The notes beneath the pieces were generated by a model that was given only the letters and a program-made list of their open reading frames with translations, did no database searches and had not been told where the DNA came from. Both the position numbers and the translations under genes were made by a program. Shown one piece after another: positions 62,074-64,000 of a stretch of 64,000 nt of DNA. The DNA comes from Kaistia granuli DSM 23481 (GTDB lineage: Bacteria; Pseudomonadota; Alphaproteobacteria; Rhizobiales; Kaistiaceae). The DNA lies in assembly GCF_000380505.1 (NCBI RefSeq), contig NZ_AQYH01000004.1, positions 186,001 through 250,000 on the forward strand, read 5' to 3'. Within the stretch, counting starts at the first letter, position 1. The number at the start of each line of letters is the position of its first letter.

Positions 62074-62880
62074 CTATTCTGACACCGTGAGCGTCACCTC
62101 ACCGAGTCCGGTGATCGAGATCTCCACCTTGTCACCGGGCTTGAGCCAGCGGGTTTCGACCAGGCTGCCGGTCAGGACGATCTCGCCGGCGCGCAGCCGG
62201 TCGCCCCTGGCCGCCAGGCTGTTGGCGAGCCAGGCCAGCGCCGCGAAGGGATGGCCGAGCACATCGGCGCCGCGGCCGCGCCCGACCTCCTGGCCGTTGA
62301 TCCGCGTCACCCCCACGACCTCGGCCAGATCGGGCGCGTCGGCGAGCGTGAGCGGCGCGCCCAGCACGGAGCCGGCGGCGAAGAAATCATCGGCGATCAG
62401 CGTCGGCGTGTCGGTCTTGCGCCAGTCGGCATAGCGGTCGTCGACCAGCTCGATCGCCGCCATGACGCTGTCGACGGCGCCCGCCATGTCCTCGGCGCGG
62501 AATGGCGCGCCGGTCGGATCGAGGTCGCGGCCGAGGCGGACGGCGATCTCGCATTCGATGCCGACCTGGCGGAAATCGGCGGCCGAGATCGTCGCGCCGG
62601 AGATATGCGTCGTGCCCTCGAACAATCCGGCGCCGCACGGGTTGGGGATGCCGAGATAGGTCTGCATCACCGGCGTGGTGCAGCCGATCTTCCAGCCGAT
62701 CCGCCGGCCGTAGCGTCCGCGTGACAGCCTCTGGTGCACGCGCGTCTGCACGGCATAGGCGGTCGCCTCGTCGGGTGGACGGATGGCGTCCGGCAGCAGC
62801 GCGAGCGCGCTGCGGTCGAGGCGGGCATCGGCGATCCGCCCGGCGGCGTCGTCGAACTGGGGGAGCGGCTGCAACGGCAT
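62074..62880 (-). CDS. 2-keto-4-pentenoate hydratase/FAH-fold family protein
   Basis: 268 residues. It has the family motifs IGWKIGCTTPVMQTYLGI, VGIECEIAVRLGRDL (metal-binding Glu residues), AIELVDDRYADW, and GEIVLTGSLVE. These resemble MhpD/XylJ-type hydratases or decarboxylases that add water to 2-oxo-pent-4-enoates in aromatic catabolism. The substrate is uncertain. ATG 62880 opens MPLQPLPQF. It diverges from the neighbouring SDR gene across a 199-bp gap, so a shared pathway is possible but not shown. Confidence 0.85.
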   Translation of the reverse strand: MPLQPLPQFDDAAGRIADARLDRSALALLPDAIRPPDEATAYAVQTRVHQRLSRGRYGRRIGWKIGCTTPVMQTYLGIPNPCGAGLFEGTTHISGATISAADFRQVGIECEIAVRLGRDLDPTGAPFRAEDMAGAVDSVMAAIELVDDRYADWRKTDTPTLIADDFFAAGSVLGAPLTLADAPDLAEVVGVTRINGQEVGRGRGADVLGHPFAALAWLANSLAARGDRLRAGEIVLTGSLVETRWLKPGDKVEISITGLGEVTLTVSE

Positions 62881-63079
62881 GGATCTCTCGATTCGGACCT
62901 GTCGGCGGACGGGGCGATGCGGCGCGCGCGAAGTTGCATAGCCGAGACGAGCCCGGCTAGGATCGCGGCCGGATTGGTTCCCGTCCGTGCCGGCCAGCGT
63001 GCCGCGCCGCGACGCCGTGAACAAGTCCGGCAATGAAATCAACTCGCGAATTGCGAGAACGGGGCAGGGAAGTTCGCCA

Positions 63080-63865
63080 ATGGAAGCGCGCGTGGACGGC
63101 AAGATACTTCTGGTGACGGGCGGCACGCAGGGCGTGGGCCGGGCCGTGGCGCTGGAGGCGGCGCATTCCGGCGCGGAGGGCGTCATGCTGGTCGGGCGCA
63201 ACCCGCAGCGCGGCGCCGCGGTCGTGGCCGAGCTGGAGGCGCTCGGCGTCGGCGGCGGCTTCGTCTCGGTCGATCTCTCGGCCGCCGACGCGGCCGCCAT
63301 CGTCATGGACGCGACGCTGGACCGCTTCGACCATGTCGACGGCCTCGTCAACGCCGCCGCCAGCACCGATCGAGGCTCGATCGCCGATGCCGACGTCGAC
63401 TTCTTCGACACGGTGTTCGCCACCAATGTGCGCACGCCGATGTTCCTGATGCAGGGCCTGATCCGGCATCTGCGTGATCGCGGCGCCCCGGGCTCCATCG
63501 TCAACATCCTGTCGGTCAACGCCTATGGCGGCACGCCGGAACTCGGCGTCTACGCCTCGTCCAAGGCGGCGCTGTCGATCCTGACCAAGAACGCCGCCCA
63601 TTCGCACCGCTTCGACCGCATCAGCGTCAACGGCATCAATCTCGGCTGGGCCGACACGCCGGGCGAGCGCGAGATGCAGGCGGTCAAGCTCGGCAAGGGC
63701 GAGGGCTGGCTGGAGGAAGCCGAGGCGATGATGCCCTGGGGCCGGCTGATCAAGCCGGACGACGTCGCGCGCCTGGCGATCTTCCTGATGAGCGACGCCG
63801 CCATCCCGATGACCGGGGCGATCGTCGACCAGATCCAGGATTATGTCGTCGGCGTGCGCGACTGA
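63080..63865 (+). CDS. SDR family oxidoreductase
   Basis: 261 residues. Cofactor motif TGGTQGVGRAVAL, GRNP after strand 2 that suits NADP(H), NAAASTDRG in place of NNAG, catalytic Ser in VNILSVNAYGG, Tyr-Lys in YASSKAALSIL, and a PG-type segment GWADTPGEREMQ. ATG 63080 has CAGGGAAG upstream. It diverges from the FAH-fold hydratase gene, suggesting a common catabolic theme. The insertion around residues 195-220 with WLEEAEAMMPWG is longer than in minimal SDRs. Substrate unknown. Confidence 0.88.
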   Translation: MEARVDGKILLVTGGTQGVGRAVALEAAHSGAEGVMLVGRNPQRGAAVVAELEALGVGGGFVSVDLSAADAAAIVMDATLDRFDHVDGLVNAAASTDRGSIADADVDFFDTVFATNVRTPMFLMQGLIRHLRDRGAPGSIVNILSVNAYGGTPELGVYASSKAALSILTKNAAHSHRFDRISVNGINLGWADTPGEREMQAVKLGKGEGWLEEAEAMMPWGRLIKPDDVARLAIFLMSDAAIPMTGAIVDQIQDYVVGVRD

Positions 63866-63905
63866 ATTGGGAGCGCCACGCCATGCCGCCGGACAGGTCC
63901 GCAGG

Positions 63906-64000
63906 ATGATCGTGGCGCTCGCCCTCCGCGCTTGGAACGGCTGTCGCTCGGCCGTTTCGCTCGCGGTGGTCCTCGCCGCGGTCGCCGCGGTGACGGTCGC
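63906..64000 (+). CDS. Start of a possible exported or membrane protein, cut by the window edge
   Basis: From ATG at 63906 the visible 31 residues run MIVALALRAW, then basic and hydrophobic residues ending AVVLAAVAAV, which looks like a signal peptide or membrane anchor. GCAGG directly precedes the start, rather close. Too short for family assignment. Confidence 0.45.
   Translation, partial: MIVALALRAWNGCRSAVSLAVVLAAVAAVTV

Noticed and set aside
1-64000. CRISPR arrays, insertion sequences, prophage genes, rRNA or tRNA genes
   Set aside because: No regularly spaced repeats, transposase or phage protein motifs, or cloverleaf-like sequences were recognised on either strand. A weak tRNA could be missed without a scanner.

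Overview
The window is a high-GC, gene-dense alphaproteobacterial chromosome segment, most likely from the Rhizobiales/Hyphomicrobiales. The evidence is a complete EcfG-NepR-PhyR general stress module with a HWE-type kinase, a GcrA regulator with GANTC sites upstream, a SAM-II riboswitch before metZ, ALAS-type hemA, a NodQ-like CysN-CysC fusion and a cAMP-domain thioredoxin-reductase-like flavoprotein. The genus cannot be fixed from the sequence. I see no prophage, insertion sequence, CRISPR array, rRNA or tRNA. Most features are core metabolism and regulation.

Layout. 1-1.3 kb: edge of a TetR-controlled RND efflux operon. 1.7-4.8 kb: a small-molecule kinase translationally coupled to a divergent enolase paralogue, convergent with an SDR dehydrogenase. 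5-6.3 kb: RibB with a degenerate GTP cyclohydrolase II half, then a 54-aa membrane protein. 6.4-11.2 kb: general stress response island (ecfG, nepR, phyR, HWE kinase, and a three-gene operon of small proteins), with four GGAAC-N16 promoters recognisable by eye.

11.3-32.7 kb: a reductive pyrimidine catabolism locus. A Pot-type ABC transporter diverges from preT-preA (uracil to dihydrouracil). A flavoprotein, RutR and a XRE-cupin regulator follow. Then come omega-aminotransferase, mmsA, pydC, pydB and a NMT1/ThiXYZ-like ABC transporter. Together these can take uracil through N-carbamoyl-beta-alanine and beta-alanine to malonate semialdehyde and acetyl-CoA. RutR-like operators lie in front of preT, rutR and the aminotransferase.

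32.8-38.4 kb: a GT39-like membrane protein and sulfate activation (cysQ, cysD, cysNC). 38.5-41.5 kb: a large acidic single-pass membrane protein and PPK2. 41.6-48.4 kb: phoR-pstSCAB-phoU-phoB with tandem Pho boxes. 48.6-52.7 kb: gcrA diverging from argD-argF-hslO. 52.9-57.7 kb: apaG, mscL, an aminotransferase, an AraC/DUF1801 pair and an SDR. 57.7-60.6 kb: hemA with an FNR/FixK-type box, and metZ with a SAM-II riboswitch plus terminator. 60.7-64 kb: long-form dCTP deaminase, a FAH-fold hydratase, an SDR and the start of an exported or membrane protein.

The least explained parts are the kinase/enolase-like pair, which has two substituted active-site positions, the three-gene stress operon, and a 39-bp near-perfect duplication of the hemA 3' end about 1 kb away. 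All assignments come from reading the sequence; no database search was run.
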